A stretch of DNA of 25,575 nt, from contig JAEOSH010000026.1 in assembly GCA_016840465.1 (NCBI GenBank), positions 1-25,575 of the forward strand, in the 5' to 3' direction. Below the pieces are notes generated by a model. The model was given only the letters and a program-made list of their open reading frames with translations, had not been told where the DNA came from and made no database searches. The DNA is from Candidatus Baldrarchaeum yapensis (GTDB lineage: Archaea > Asgardarchaeota > Baldrarchaeia > Baldrarchaeales > Baldrarchaeaceae). Both the position numbers and the translations under genes were made by a program. Every line of letters begins with the position of its first letter. Positions within the stretch are counted from its first letter, which is position 1. This document shows, in pieces, positions 13,702 to 21,878 of the stretch.

Positions 13702-13780
13702 GTTTGTAGCACCTCATCTGTTCTAAGTAAAGATTTGAACGTATTTATCAAAAAGTTGACGAACAATGGCGGTGCCTGAT

Positions 13781-14776
13781 ATGCGAAAATTGCATTTAGA
13801 GTACAATGGCGGAATACTTTTAGAATACCAAGAAAAACGCATTCTGATAGATCCTCACGGGAAAACGGTGAAAAACCCCGATATTGTGATAGTTTCTCAC
13901 GCCCATAGTGATCATAGTAGCGGAATCTGGAGTCCTAGGCTCAGAAGTGCATATAAGATAATGAGTCCGGCAACGAGGAAAATACTTGAGAGGCGGAGAG
14001 GGAGAAAACTTACAAACGTCATTGAATTGTCCGAGGGAGAATATTTGGACATTGGAAGCATCAGAATTCATACAGAAACTGCCGGACACTGTGCGGGCAG
14101 TTTGCAATTTCTCATATCGTTTAAAAATTTGGATGTTGTTTACAGTGGTGATTTTTGCCTTGAAAGGAGAGTAATTTTGAATGCGTGTCGGCCGTTAAAG
14201 GGTGATGTGCTGATCATGGAGGCTACGTATGGCAATCCGAGATACATATTTCCTCCTCGCACCACGTTATATACGCGTTTTAAGAGTTGGCTGATGGAAA
14301 TGTTCGAAAAATATCAGGGAGTGATCGTAAAATGTCGAAGCTTAGGCACCGCACAGGAAGTTACAAGGCTCATTTCGGAGCTTAAAGGAGCCCAGATATT
14401 TGCGCATGCTTCAATAGCTGAGATGAATAGGGTACACGAAGAGTACTATAACAACTTAGGGGAGTATTACGAGTTTTGCGGTAACTTAGATTATATGAGT
14501 GGGATTCTGCTGGTGCCCCTAGGGGCTAAGATGAAGATTAGAAATCAAAGTCTTGTGAAGTCCTTTGTAAGTGGGCGTTTTGCAATATCTGGTTACAGAT
14601 ATTCCTTCCCAATAAGTTCACACGCGGATTTTGTCCATTTGATAAAGTACGCGCGGGAAAGCCAAGCAACTGATGTTTTTACGGTATACGGGTATGCTGA
14701 AGACCTTATTACTTATCTGCACGACGAACTTGGAGTTTCGGGACACCCCATTAAAAGAAGAAAATTGATGAAGTAA
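13781..14776 (+). CDS. Beta-CASP metallo-beta-lactamase-fold nuclease
   Basis: 331 residues. The metallo-beta-lactamase half has HAHSDHSSG (motif 2), GHCAGS (motif 3) and YSGDF (motif 4). The beta-CASP half has MEATYGNP (motif A), PISSHADF (motif B) and VFTVYGYAEDL, where motif C should lie. RNA-acting members usually have His at motif C and DNA-acting ones Val; here the position appears to be Tyr. The protein is shorter than archaeal aCPSF or RNase J and has no KH domains, so it belongs with the small exonuclease-like group of COG1236. Its substrate is unknown. ATG 13781 has GGTG six bases upstream, and a TATA-like TATTTAT at 13742-13748 predicts a start near 13770. ATG 13766 is the alternative. 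It is divergent from the SerK-like gene. Confidence 0.85.
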   Translation: MRKLHLEYNGGILLEYQEKRILIDPHGKTVKNPDIVIVSHAHSDHSSGIWSPRLRSAYKIMSPATRKILERRRGRKLTNVIELSEGEYLDIGSIRIHTETAGHCAGSLQFLISFKNLDVVYSGDFCLERRVILNACRPLKGDVLIMEATYGNPRYIFPPRTTLYTRFKSWLMEMFEKYQGVIVKCRSLGTAQEVTRLISELKGAQIFAHASIAEMNRVHEEYYNNLGEYYEFCGNLDYMSGILLVPLGAKMKIRNQSLVKSFVSGRFAISGYRYSFPISSHADFVHLIKYARESQATDVFTVYGYAEDLITYLHDELGVSGHPIKRRKLMK

Positions 14777-14807
14777 CCTAGTAGGAATGACGGGTAATCT
14801 GAGTTTC

Positions 14808-14936
14808 TTATTCCTCTTTTTTAAGTTTTTCTTTAAGTTCTTGTATGACCTCCTTCATTCCTGATTCTTCGAGCCTTTCTTCGATTTCTTCCTTGGTGAT
14901 GACGGGGCTTTCTTTCTTTTCCTCACTCTCACTCAT
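14808..14936 (-). CDS. Small charged 42-residue protein
   Basis: From ATG 14936 the minus strand reads MSESEEKKESPVITKEEIEE and continues through a second helix, VIQELKEKLKKEE, to a TAA. The start has GGGGTG seven to eight bases upstream. A TATA box (TTATAA near 14972-14967 on the minus strand) lies about 34 bases before the ATG, predicting a short leader. The product is highly charged and probably two amphipathic helices, with no cysteine and no membrane segment. I do not recognise it. The combination of promoter, Shine-Dalgarno site and a typically soluble composition argues for a real gene. It lies downstream of the RecJ/GAN-like gene on the same strand and convergent to the beta-CASP gene. 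Confidence 0.6.
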   Translation of the reverse strand: MSESEEKKESPVITKEEIEERLEESGMKEVIQELKEKLKKEE

Positions 14937-15106
14937 TAGTGACACCCCACTGGTGTGCTCCTAGTAGTTATAATGAGAGATGCAATTTTTATCTTTATGT
15001 TGTCTTGTGAACGTATATTAACAAAGATAGCGTTTGAGAAGTATATCCGTCAATATTATGAAACTATCGACAAAGATTTTGGATCTTTCCAGCAAAAATT
15101 CTATGT

Positions 15107-16612
15107 TTACTCAAGTACTGAGGACAAATATTCGTCCAGAAGTTCTAAGACCTTAGGAAGATATTTAATGGGAATCGTTATAGCGCATGCAGCTTTATGT
15201 CCACCGCCATCAACTCTAGGGTCTATTTTTCTAAATATTTCTTTGAGTCCAGCGAAGAACTTTCCAACATTCAAGTTTTTCTCGGAAAGTTCAAGTGGGG
15301 CTCGAAAGCTTATCTTTACCATTCCCCTCATAGCCGGATCCGTGTGATATGCTGCAACCACATGCGGTATCCTCCTATTTTTCAATTCACGCTTCATGAG
15401 TTTTGTTGCGATAACTCCTGTCACCTTCTCATTTATCATGTTTGCAAAGTTGTAGAACACAAAGTTGTTATAATATTGCGGCTTTACAAAACCCGATCTT
15501 ACGGCTTCCAGAGCCTCTCTGATCAAAGATCTATACAATCGATAATTCTTCATGGCTTTTTCAACGGCAACTATGTCCCCCCAGAGGAGAGAGAACGCTG
15601 TTTCATAATCGCTTTGCCTAGTGCAACTATTAAGAAACGTCGCCAGTTCACGTGGGTCTAGGCTGAACTTTTCCAGTTCGGATCCTTTATATACTGTCAG
15701 TTCGTATACCTCATTTCTTAGGGATTCCACGTATTCCACGAACTCGTCTTCGTTGTTTACCGATGTTGCAAGGAACACCTCCAATTCTTCCAGTAATCTC
15801 TTCTTTTCTTCTTCTGAAAGGTCCTTTAATCTCCTCCAGTATCGATGTCCGTTTTCTTCCTCGTAAATTTTAAAACCTTTTGAAATAAGCCATGCAGCGC
15901 ACTTAGAGGGATCAGAAAGGGGTTCTGGCAACTTGGGACTATGGTGTGCTATTGCAACGGGTAGCGGTTTTGTATATCTGCCATATATTCCGATGTCCTC
16001 CCAGAAGTCAACTGCACCTATCTCTTTCGCGAATACTAGTACATCTCTGTTTAAACCGATAAGTCTGCCATATTTGACATTTTGGAGGTCGGCAACTGCG
16101 CCTAGGACTGCAAGAGCTGCTATCTTTCGCCCCCAAACGGTGTCCCAGAATTCCTTATCGAAAAGACTGTAAATTAGGAGAAAACATGTTACACTTCCGG
16201 AACACTCCGTCATATCATTTATTCCATGAAATATCGGGTTAAGGTGTCTCTCTGATACCCACACTTCAGGCTCATGATGATCTAAGATTACGTAGTTCGG
16301 AAACTCCCTTGCAATAACACTTTCATTTCCGGCCCCGAAATCGCAGAATACAGCTCTGTGGTAGCCTTCATTCATCTTCCTCCTTATTTTCTCAATTACT
16401 GGCTCTGACAAGTCGTGTATTATTAAAAAGTCGACATCACACCCCATTCTCCAGAGTCCCATGTACATGAGTGCGCCGCTTGATATTCCATCACCATCGG
16501 CATGACAAATCACCAGCGTTGGTACATTTTCTCGGAAATGCTCCCTCGCAATTTCTCGTGCTTGTTCAAGCATTCGCAAATGTCTCTGGTCATGTAACTT
16601 TAACTCTACCAT
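15107..16612 (-). CDS. DHH-family phosphoesterase, archaeal RecJ/GAN-like
   Basis: 501 residues. The DHH domain shows HADGDGISSGAL (motif I, 37-48), VFCDFGAG (motif II, 89-95), VILDHHEPE (motif III, DHH 111-113) and GAVADL (motif IV). The C-terminal DHHA1 domain ends with DGGGHKAACAI (467-477), the substrate-binding loop. Archaeal RecJ-like proteins of this size include GAN, a 5'-3' exonuclease bound to the replicative helicase through GINS, and related RNA or DNA exonucleases. The motifs appear complete, so it should be a Mn2+-dependent enzyme. Which subgroup it belongs to cannot be settled by eye. The start is ATG 16612, with a weak GGGAG upstream and a possible TATA (CTAATAAAAC) near 16660. 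Confidence 0.88.
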   Translation of the reverse strand: MVELKLHDQRHLRMLEQAREIAREHFRENVPTLVICHADGDGISSGALMYMGLWRMGCDVDFLIIHDLSEPVIEKIRRKMNEGYHRAVFCDFGAGNESVIAREFPNYVILDHHEPEVWVSERHLNPIFHGINDMTECSGSVTCFLLIYSLFDKEFWDTVWGRKIAALAVLGAVADLQNVKYGRLIGLNRDVLVFAKEIGAVDFWEDIGIYGRYTKPLPVAIAHHSPKLPEPLSDPSKCAAWLISKGFKIYEEENGHRYWRRLKDLSEEEKKRLLEELEVFLATSVNNEDEFVEYVESLRNEVYELTVYKGSELEKFSLDPRELATFLNSCTRQSDYETAFSLLWGDIVAVEKAMKNYRLYRSLIREALEAVRSGFVKPQYYNNFVFYNFANMINEKVTGVIATKLMKRELKNRRIPHVVAAYHTDPAMRGMVKISFRAPLELSEKNLNVGKFFAGLKEIFRKIDPRVDGGGHKAACAITIPIKYLPKVLELLDEYLSSVLE

Positions 16613-16698
16613 ATGGTCTCCCGCATCCGTTCTGATGTTCTATCCCACGTTTTCGGTTTTATTAGTGATGGTATGACGAGTGATGATGGTCTTCGACA

Positions 16699-16908
16699 CT
16701 ATTCCTTTTTCTGAGAGAGCCACCATTCTAAATACTCACGACGCATGCGTTTTCTCTTCTCTTCTTCAGGAATTATTTCATCCATTGCTTTCTCTTTTAA
16801 TTCGTCCAACTCCTTCCTTGAAAGGGCCAAACCGCACCTTTTACATACGTAAAATCTAGATTCTCTGTCCCATCTCATATCTCCGCCGCATTCCGGGCAT
16901 ATGGGCAT
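16699..16908 (-). CDS. Small zinc-ribbon protein
   Basis: 69 residues. A four-cysteine zinc ribbon occupies the N-terminus as CPEC (4-7) and CKRC (22-25), followed by a charged helical tail rich in Glu, Lys and Arg that ends in EYLEWWLSQKK. The layout resembles archaeal zinc ribbons that serve as adaptors or nucleic-acid contacts, but no specific function is recognised. The start ATG 16908 has GGAGGG placed seven bases upstream, directly after the stop of the radical SAM gene, 13 bases away. The two are therefore cotranscribed. Confidence 0.85.
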   Translation of the reverse strand: MPICPECGGDMRWDRESRFYVCKRCGLALSRKELDELKEKAMDEIIPEEEKRKRMRREYLEWWLSQKKE

Positions 16909-16921
16909 AGATGTCCCTCCG

Positions 16922-18004
16922 TTAGCGGATGTAGTTGATCAGCCGGTGTCGATCTCCTCGATACTCTCCCTTTATCGCTATTTTTGTGCCGCATTTTTTA
17001 CATTTCATGTCCTCTGTGAGATTCCATTCTGTTATGTCGAAACCCAATCGCTTGACCACGGGGTACCCGCACTCTGGACAGTAAGTATATTCTCCCTCAT
17101 GTCCTGGGACATTACCTATATACACGTAATGTAGCCCTATTTCCTTCATTGCTATTTCTCTAGCTTTAACCAGCGTACTAATGGGTGTAGGGCTCACATA
17201 TATCATTTTGTAGTGAGGATAGAATCTTGAGAAGTGGAGCGGCGTGTCTGGCCCCAGTTCTTCGAACACCCATCTGGCGAGTTGTCGTATTTCATCAAAA
17301 TTATCGTTATAGCCGGGTATTATCAGGTTTGTACATTCAACGTGAACTCCCTTCTCCTTCATATATTTTGTTGCTTCTAGTACGGGTTTAAATGAGGGAA
17401 CGCTACAGAGCTCCTTGTAAAATTTGTCAGAGAACGCCTTAATGTCGATATTTGCCGCGTCTATATATGGTACAAGTTCCTCCAGCGCTTCTAGCGTTAT
17501 ATAGCCGTTTGTTACGAGGATATTCTTAACACCTTCCTTATGAGCGAGTTTTGCGGTGTCATATACGAATTCAAACCATATTATTGGTTCATTGTACGTG
17601 TATGCTATGGTTTCACAGTCATACTTCTTTGCAAGAGCAACTATTTCCTCAGGAGAGTACTCCTCTATTCTTCCACGCGCTTCTTCTATTGTCACTTGAG
17701 ATATTGACCAATTTTGGCAGAACTTGCATGCAAAAGAGCAACCGACGGTTGATATCGAAAAGGCAAGAGCCCCAGGCCAGAAATTGTAGAGGGGCTTCTT
17801 CTCTATGGGATCTACGGCAAGTGCGGTTAATGAGCCATAAATTAGTGTATACAATTTCCCGTCCCTATTTTCTCTGGTTTTGCAGAAACCGCGACGACCG
17901 GGTGGAATTACACAGTGCCGAGGACAGAGATCGCATCTAATTTTATTTCCATCAAGTTTTTTGTGTGGGGCAAATGCCTCACGTATCATCATTGAAACCT
18001 TCAT
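16922..18004 (-). CDS. amrS: AmmeMemoRadiSam-type radical SAM enzyme
   Basis: 360 residues. The radical SAM cluster motif is C89-x3-C93-x2-C96 (GCSFACKFCQNWS). An N-terminal cysteine group (C24, C27, C31, C41) precedes it, as in this subfamily of pyruvate-formate-lyase-activase-like proteins. The C-terminus carries a zinc ribbon, CPEC then CKKC, separated by about 22 residues. The family is named for genomic co-occurrence with AMMECR1 and Memo domain proteins; neither partner is in this window. The reaction is not known to me. ATG 18004 has no Shine-Dalgarno site. CTTTATAG near 18050-18043 on the minus strand predicts a short leader. The gene is followed within 13 bases by the zinc-ribbon gene. 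Confidence 0.88.
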   Translation of the reverse strand: MKVSMMIREAFAPHKKLDGNKIRCDLCPRHCVIPPGRRGFCKTRENRDGKLYTLIYGSLTALAVDPIEKKPLYNFWPGALAFSISTVGCSFACKFCQNWSISQVTIEEARGRIEEYSPEEIVALAKKYDCETIAYTYNEPIIWFEFVYDTAKLAHKEGVKNILVTNGYITLEALEELVPYIDAANIDIKAFSDKFYKELCSVPSFKPVLEATKYMKEKGVHVECTNLIIPGYNDNFDEIRQLARWVFEELGPDTPLHFSRFYPHYKMIYVSPTPISTLVKAREIAMKEIGLHYVYIGNVPGHEGEYTYCPECGYPVVKRLGFDITEWNLTEDMKCKKCGTKIAIKGEYRGDRHRLINYIR

Positions 18005-18084
18005 GCGTTTTTATGAAAGTTGAGCACAGTATGGAAAAAATTTTTCTATAAAGTGTCGTTGGTGATCTTGCGGCATTTGCCGTT

Positions 18085-19317
18085 TTAGAGATCTTCGCTG
18101 TGCACTCTGAACAGATCTATGTCTCCCGGTTCCTTTGGTACCTGTGTTGCTAACTGGAATAGGAACTCGCGTGTTGATCTCTCAACGTCACGACTTTGGG
18201 TTATGTATCTGCCGACTATCAAAATATCTGCTCCCATTGCGAGGGCTTCTGGAACCTTCTCCGGTACTATACCTCCTGCGACTGCAATTAGTATTTTATG
18301 CCCCTTGAATTTCTCCTTTATCTCTCTTATCCATCCCCACCGAAGATCTTCCTTTGTTTCAACATCTATTGCCCTATGTAGGATCACAACATCTGGAAGT
18401 TCATCCAGCGTTTCCAGTTTTGCGACCGGGTCGTTGACGTACATCATATCGACAAATGCATATATTCCTAGCCTGCGGGCCTCGTAGATGAACTTATTTA
18501 GAGAATCGGAGTCTGCGAGTCCGCTAGCTATCACACCATCCGCGGTTTCCTCATATGCTATGTCTACTTCGACCTTGCTTACGTCTAAAGTCTTGAGGTC
18601 AGCGACTATGAATGCATCACTTGCAACGCTACGTATTTGCCTGATTACTTGCGCGCCGTACCTCTTAATAAGTGGCGTTCCGGCTTCAAGGATTATTCTA
18701 TCGCTTTTAGGTAATTGTTTGACGATTTCCAGAGTCTTATTGATATTTGGGATATCCAGTGCTATCTGGAGGTATGGTGGGCGCCAGAGTCTGTTTGCTA
18801 TACGGAATCCTATATGAGGATGTACTGCTCTGTCCTTATCGTACATCAATTTGTCTATTGACGGGTAATTCATCAGTGCACGTCTTATTGCAAGTTTTGT
18901 CGCACTATAGTTATAGTTATAAAGCTTTCTGATATCTTTAGCTTTTGGACTGACAAAAACACTTGCAATTATTACCCAGTCATCTATCTTCTCTATCGGA
19001 ATTATTCCATCTTCTACCGCATCTGCTACTGCTTTCGCAACTGCAGCCTGTACCGGACCGAATACTATATTCGCTTGATCCAAGTTCTTGATCGTAACTT
19101 TAGGAACTATAAGTGTCCATGGCTTTGCTGGCAGATTTGGACGTATTACTGCGAGGAGCGGTGTATGTCCCATTTTGGGGTTTGCAAACGCCTCGGAGAA
19201 CGCCTTTCCGACGGGGCCGTCCTTATCACCTATTATTACTTCCACATGAGCGATCTCATCTCCCTTACCAACGCACGCCTCTCCTATCAGGAAGGTTTTC
19301 TTAGCAGAATTCTCCAT
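18085..19317 (-). CDS. fae-hps: Bifunctional formaldehyde-activating enzyme / 3-hexulose-6-phosphate synthase
   Basis: 410 residues, the usual size of the archaeal fusion. Residues 1-160 are Fae: [18 protein letters not shown] with the conserved H24, then [12 protein letters not shown] and the long [16 protein letters not shown] helix. Residues 170-400 are Hps: [40 protein letters not shown] and VAGGI. Fae condenses formaldehyde with tetrahydromethanopterin. Hps interconverts ribulose 5-phosphate plus formaldehyde and hexulose 6-phosphate. In archaea the reverse Hps reaction makes pentose phosphate and Fae disposes of the formaldehyde released. The isomerase partner (Phi) is not in the window. 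GGAGGATCAT lies directly upstream of the ATG. Confidence 0.95.
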   Translation of the reverse strand: MENSAKKTFLIGEACVGKGDEIAHVEVIIGDKDGPVGKAFSEAFANPKMGHTPLLAVIRPNLPAKPWTLIVPKVTIKNLDQANIVFGPVQAAVAKAVADAVEDGIIPIEKIDDWVIIASVFVSPKAKDIRKLYNYNYSATKLAIRRALMNYPSIDKLMYDKDRAVHPHIGFRIANRLWRPPYLQIALDIPNINKTLEIVKQLPKSDRIILEAGTPLIKRYGAQVIRQIRSVASDAFIVADLKTLDVSKVEVDIAYEETADGVIASGLADSDSLNKFIYEARRLGIYAFVDMMYVNDPVAKLETLDELPDVVILHRAIDVETKEDLRWGWIREIKEKFKGHKILIAVAGGIVPEKVPEALAMGADILIVGRYITQSRDVERSTREFLFQLATQVPKEPGDIDLFRVHSEDL

Positions 19318-19381
19318 GGAGATGATCCTCCGTCTTCACAACCCGGTCTCCAACTTTAGAGTTTGCATGCACATCTTTAAA

Positions 19382-19411
19382 CTTACTTATTTTACCTCTT
19401 TGTAAAGTAAG
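19382..19411. promoter_or_regulatory. 7-bp inverted repeat upstream of fae-hps
   Basis: CTTACTT at 19382-19388 and AAGTAAG at 19405-19411 are exact reverse complements with a 16-base AT-rich spacer. On the minus strand the repeat sits just upstream of TTTAAA (about 19380-19375), a probable TATA box of fae-hps, where archaeal activators commonly bind. It also lies 75 bases before the divergent trmG10 gene. Regulatory function is inferred from symmetry and position. Confidence 0.35.
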
Positions 19412-19486
19412 ATAGATCCTTTAAGGTTAGAGTATAGCCGTGGGTATTATCGAGAGATCTTCAACACAGGACTAGCGGTGAGATTC

Positions 19487-20533
19487 GTGGAAAAGTTACT
19501 AATACTGCTATCCGGAGAACATGAGACATTGCCAGTTGCGGAAATAAAGGCAATTGCAGAGGGAGAAAATCTAAGGATAAGAGACATTAGGGTACTGGAC
19601 CAGGTCTGTATACTGACAGGAGATGATGGACTGGGAGATGCTATTGCGAGAAGGGCGGCGTATGTGAAAACGATATGTAAATATCTTTTTTCATGCAACA
19701 CTAATCTGCACGAAATATATGATTCTGTGAAAAGTTTGAATTTTTCTGAGATATTTTGCGAAAAATCCAGTTTTGCCGTTAGAATTCATAGAATAAAGAA
19801 TTATAGTCCAGACATCAGCGCATATGAACTCCAGAGACGAATTGGGGCAATAATATTAGAGGCTTTTGGAAAAAGAGGAATAATGGTGAACTTAAGATCC
19901 CCTGATGTTATATTTATTGGATTTTTGACTGCTGGTAGGTTCGTGTTTGGAATTGTTGAAAAGGTAATTGAGAGGATATCGTTTAAGCGGCGTGCTCCTC
20001 AATTTCGGCCGTACGCGCATCCGAGCTCCATGAATCCTTTTTTGTCCAGATGTATGGTTAATCTATCGCGTGCAACATCCGGTGACGTTTTTTATGATCC
20101 TTTTTGTGGGGTTGGAGGGTTTTTGATAGAGGCAGCGTTAATAGGATGTAGAGTATTAGGATCAGATATCGATCCGAAAATGGTTTTAGGCTCGAGAAAG
20201 AATCTAGAGTTCTATGATTTGCCATATTTAGACGTATTCCTATGTGATGCAAGGTCATTTTCTACAATAGGAAGAGTTGACGCCATAGCAACTGATCCGC
20301 CATACGGAGCCGCATCATCAACGAAGGGAGAGGACCCGGAGAAGTTGACGCGTATGTTTCTTGAAAATTCCGAAAGTGTCATCAAAAGGGGAGGGTATGT
20401 TGTTGTTGCAACTCCTCATAAATTCGATATTGGAGGGCTTTTGAAATCCACGAATCTTAAGCTTTTAGAAATTCATTCAGTAAAGGTACATCAAAACTTG
20501 ACGAGAAGGATTCTGGTATTAAAGAGGGATTGA
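19487..20533 (+). CDS. tRNA (guanine(10)-N2)-methyltransferase, Trm-G10
   Basis: 348 residues from GTG 19487. The N-terminal half is a THUMP/ferredoxin-like RNA-binding region beginning EKLLILLSGEHETLP. The C-terminal half is a Rossmann methyltransferase with DPFCGVGGFLIEAA (about 204-217), GSDID, and the catalytic ATDPPYG (DPPYG about 270-274). The DPPY motif marks N2-guanine methylation, and this domain order is that of archaeal Trm-G10, which makes m2G or m2,2G at tRNA position 10. Start choice: GGTGA lies five bases before GTG 19487, and the in-frame GTG 19478 overlaps that site. RNase Z follows two bases later, so the two tRNA maturation genes form one operon. Confidence 0.9.
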   Translation: MEKLLILLSGEHETLPVAEIKAIAEGENLRIRDIRVLDQVCILTGDDGLGDAIARRAAYVKTICKYLFSCNTNLHEIYDSVKSLNFSEIFCEKSSFAVRIHRIKNYSPDISAYELQRRIGAIILEAFGKRGIMVNLRSPDVIFIGFLTAGRFVFGIVEKVIERISFKRRAPQFRPYAHPSSMNPFLSRCMVNLSRATSGDVFYDPFCGVGGFLIEAALIGCRVLGSDIDPKMVLGSRKNLEFYDLPYLDVFLCDARSFSTIGRVDAIATDPPYGAASSTKGEDPEKLTRMFLENSESVIKRGGYVVVATPHKFDIGGLLKSTNLKLLEIHSVKVHQNLTRRILVLKRD

Positions 20534-20535
20534 AC

Positions 20536-21447
20536 ATGTACATTGTGTTTCTCGGCACATCTGGTACTATGCCTACGAAGACACGTAATGCTCCAGCAAT
20601 TGCGCTTAAGTACGATGGAGAATTGATGTTATTCGATTGCGGTGAAGGAACACAGAGGCAGTTACTTAAGGCAGGACTAGGGCTTGGTGTTTCGAAGATC
20701 TTCATTACGCACATTCATGGAGATCACGTACTTGGAGTTCCTGGGCTTCTGCAGACGTTTTCTGTTCTTTGTAGAGAGAAACCCCTTGAAATCTACGGGC
20801 CACCGGGGATCCGACACTTTTTAGAGTTAGTAGTGGACGCTCTCCGGATGGAGTTATGTTATGATCTGCACGTCTATGAGGTCAAAAGTGGGACAATTTT
20901 GGAGACTAAAAGGTACAAGGTTGTATGCGTTCCCGTAGAGCATAACATTGAGGCCCTAGCATACGCATTCATTGAAAAGGATCGACCTGGGAAGTTCCAT
21001 CCCGATCGTGCGCTGAAGCTGGGGGTGCCGCGTGGTCCCCTTTGGAAGAAGCTCCAGGAGGGTGTTCCCGTAACATTGCCTGATGGGAGAACCATTCGGC
21101 CCGAAGAGGTTGTGGGACCGCCAAGGCCGGGCAGGAAGATTGTTTATAGTGGGGATACGAGGCCGTGTGATAGTGTAATAAAATTGGCCCAGAACGCAGA
21201 TGTACTTATCCATGAGGGAACATTTAGCAGTAAATTGAAGGATTTAGCGCATGAAAGTGGGCATTCCACGGTAGAGGACGCTGCCAAAATAGCTAAGGAG
21301 GCAAATGTTAAAAAACTTGTAGTAGTTCATATAAGTCCTCGTCACCAAGGAGAGGACATACGGATTTTGGAGGAAGAATGTAGGAGTGTTTTTAAGAATA
21401 GCATAATAGCGTACGATTTGTTCACATTAGAGGTAACTTATCCGTGA
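20536..21447 (+). CDS. rnz: Ribonuclease Z (tRNA 3' endonuclease)
   Basis: 303 residues, standard archaeal length. The N-terminus FLGTSGTMPTKTRNAP is the usual RNase Z opening. Zinc ligands are in HIHGDH (H59, H61, D63, H64), VPVEHN, YSGDTRP and HISPRH. The exosite segment KFHPDRALKLGVPRGPLWKK and the ESGHST loop are present. It cuts pre-tRNA at the 3' end so that CCA can be added. ATG 20536 follows the TGA of trmG10 by two bases, with GAGGG as its Shine-Dalgarno site inside the upstream gene. Its stop overlaps the end of the convergent UPF0201 gene by ten bases. Confidence 0.96.
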   Translation: MYIVFLGTSGTMPTKTRNAPAIALKYDGELMLFDCGEGTQRQLLKAGLGLGVSKIFITHIHGDHVLGVPGLLQTFSVLCREKPLEIYGPPGIRHFLELVVDALRMELCYDLHVYEVKSGTILETKRYKVVCVPVEHNIEALAYAFIEKDRPGKFHPDRALKLGVPRGPLWKKLQEGVPVTLPDGRTIRPEEVVGPPRPGRKIVYSGDTRPCDSVIKLAQNADVLIHEGTFSSKLKDLAHESGHSTVEDAAKIAKEANVKKLVVVHISPRHQGEDIRILEEECRSVFKNSIIAYDLFTLEVTYP

Positions 21448-21878
21448 AATTCCCTTTCAAACAATGGTTTTCCGTGTCTTGTAGGGGGTGCAAGCCAGTC
21501 TATTAGTTCGGCTATTTTTTCTGCGCTATCAGATACTATTTCGACCGTTATGGGGCCTAAGGGAGGGTTTTCCTCTGGTTCACAGAAATTGACTTTGCCC
21601 ATGAAAGCCACCTGTTTGTTTATATGAAAGACTATTATGTTTTCAATGGCCTTACGTTTGAAGATCGACCGTGCGGTATCGAGTATTCTTTGCTCTCTAA
21701 GTTTCCTATGTAGTTCTCTCAACGCGTCAACTCCCTCCGCTAAGCCTACCATTCGTCTTCTTATTCCTTCCCCTTCAATTGTTATGTTCACTGTTGGAAA
21801 AATATTTCTAATCGCAAGCTCTACTTTTTTAGGATCCTCTGTTGGGTTCAGAGGTGTTTCAACTCTTAGTTTTATCAT
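21438..21878 (-). CDS. UPF0201 family protein
   Basis: 146 residues. Family marks are ETPLNPTEDPKKVELAIRNI at the N-terminus, ILDTARSIF in the middle, the INKQVAFMGKVNF strand, PLGPITVEI, and the IDWLAPPTRHGKPLFE end. UPF0201 (COG1325) is an archaeal family with a ribosomal-protein-like alpha/beta fold and probable RNA-binding role; its function is not established. In some archaea it is fused to UPF0200, and here the two genes overlap by four bases as ATGA, the same association in unfused form. Confidence 0.92.
   Translation of the reverse strand: MIKLRVETPLNPTEDPKKVELAIRNIFPTVNITIEGEGIRRRMVGLAEGVDALRELHRKLREQRILDTARSIFKRKAIENIIVFHINKQVAFMGKVNFCEPEENPPLGPITVEIVSDSAEKIAELIDWLAPPTRHGKPLFEREFHG

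Noticed and set aside
14955-15347. 130-codon plus-strand frame at the end of the RecJ/GAN-like gene
   Set aside because: Its second half is the antisense shadow of the DHHA1 domain, and the first part lacks a ribosome site and protein-like sequence.
16640-16735. GTGATGA and CTGA elements resembling a C/D box guide RNA
   Set aside because: Only one C-like and one D-like element at odd spacing, overlapping the end of the zinc-ribbon gene, with no C'/D' pair and no terminal stem.
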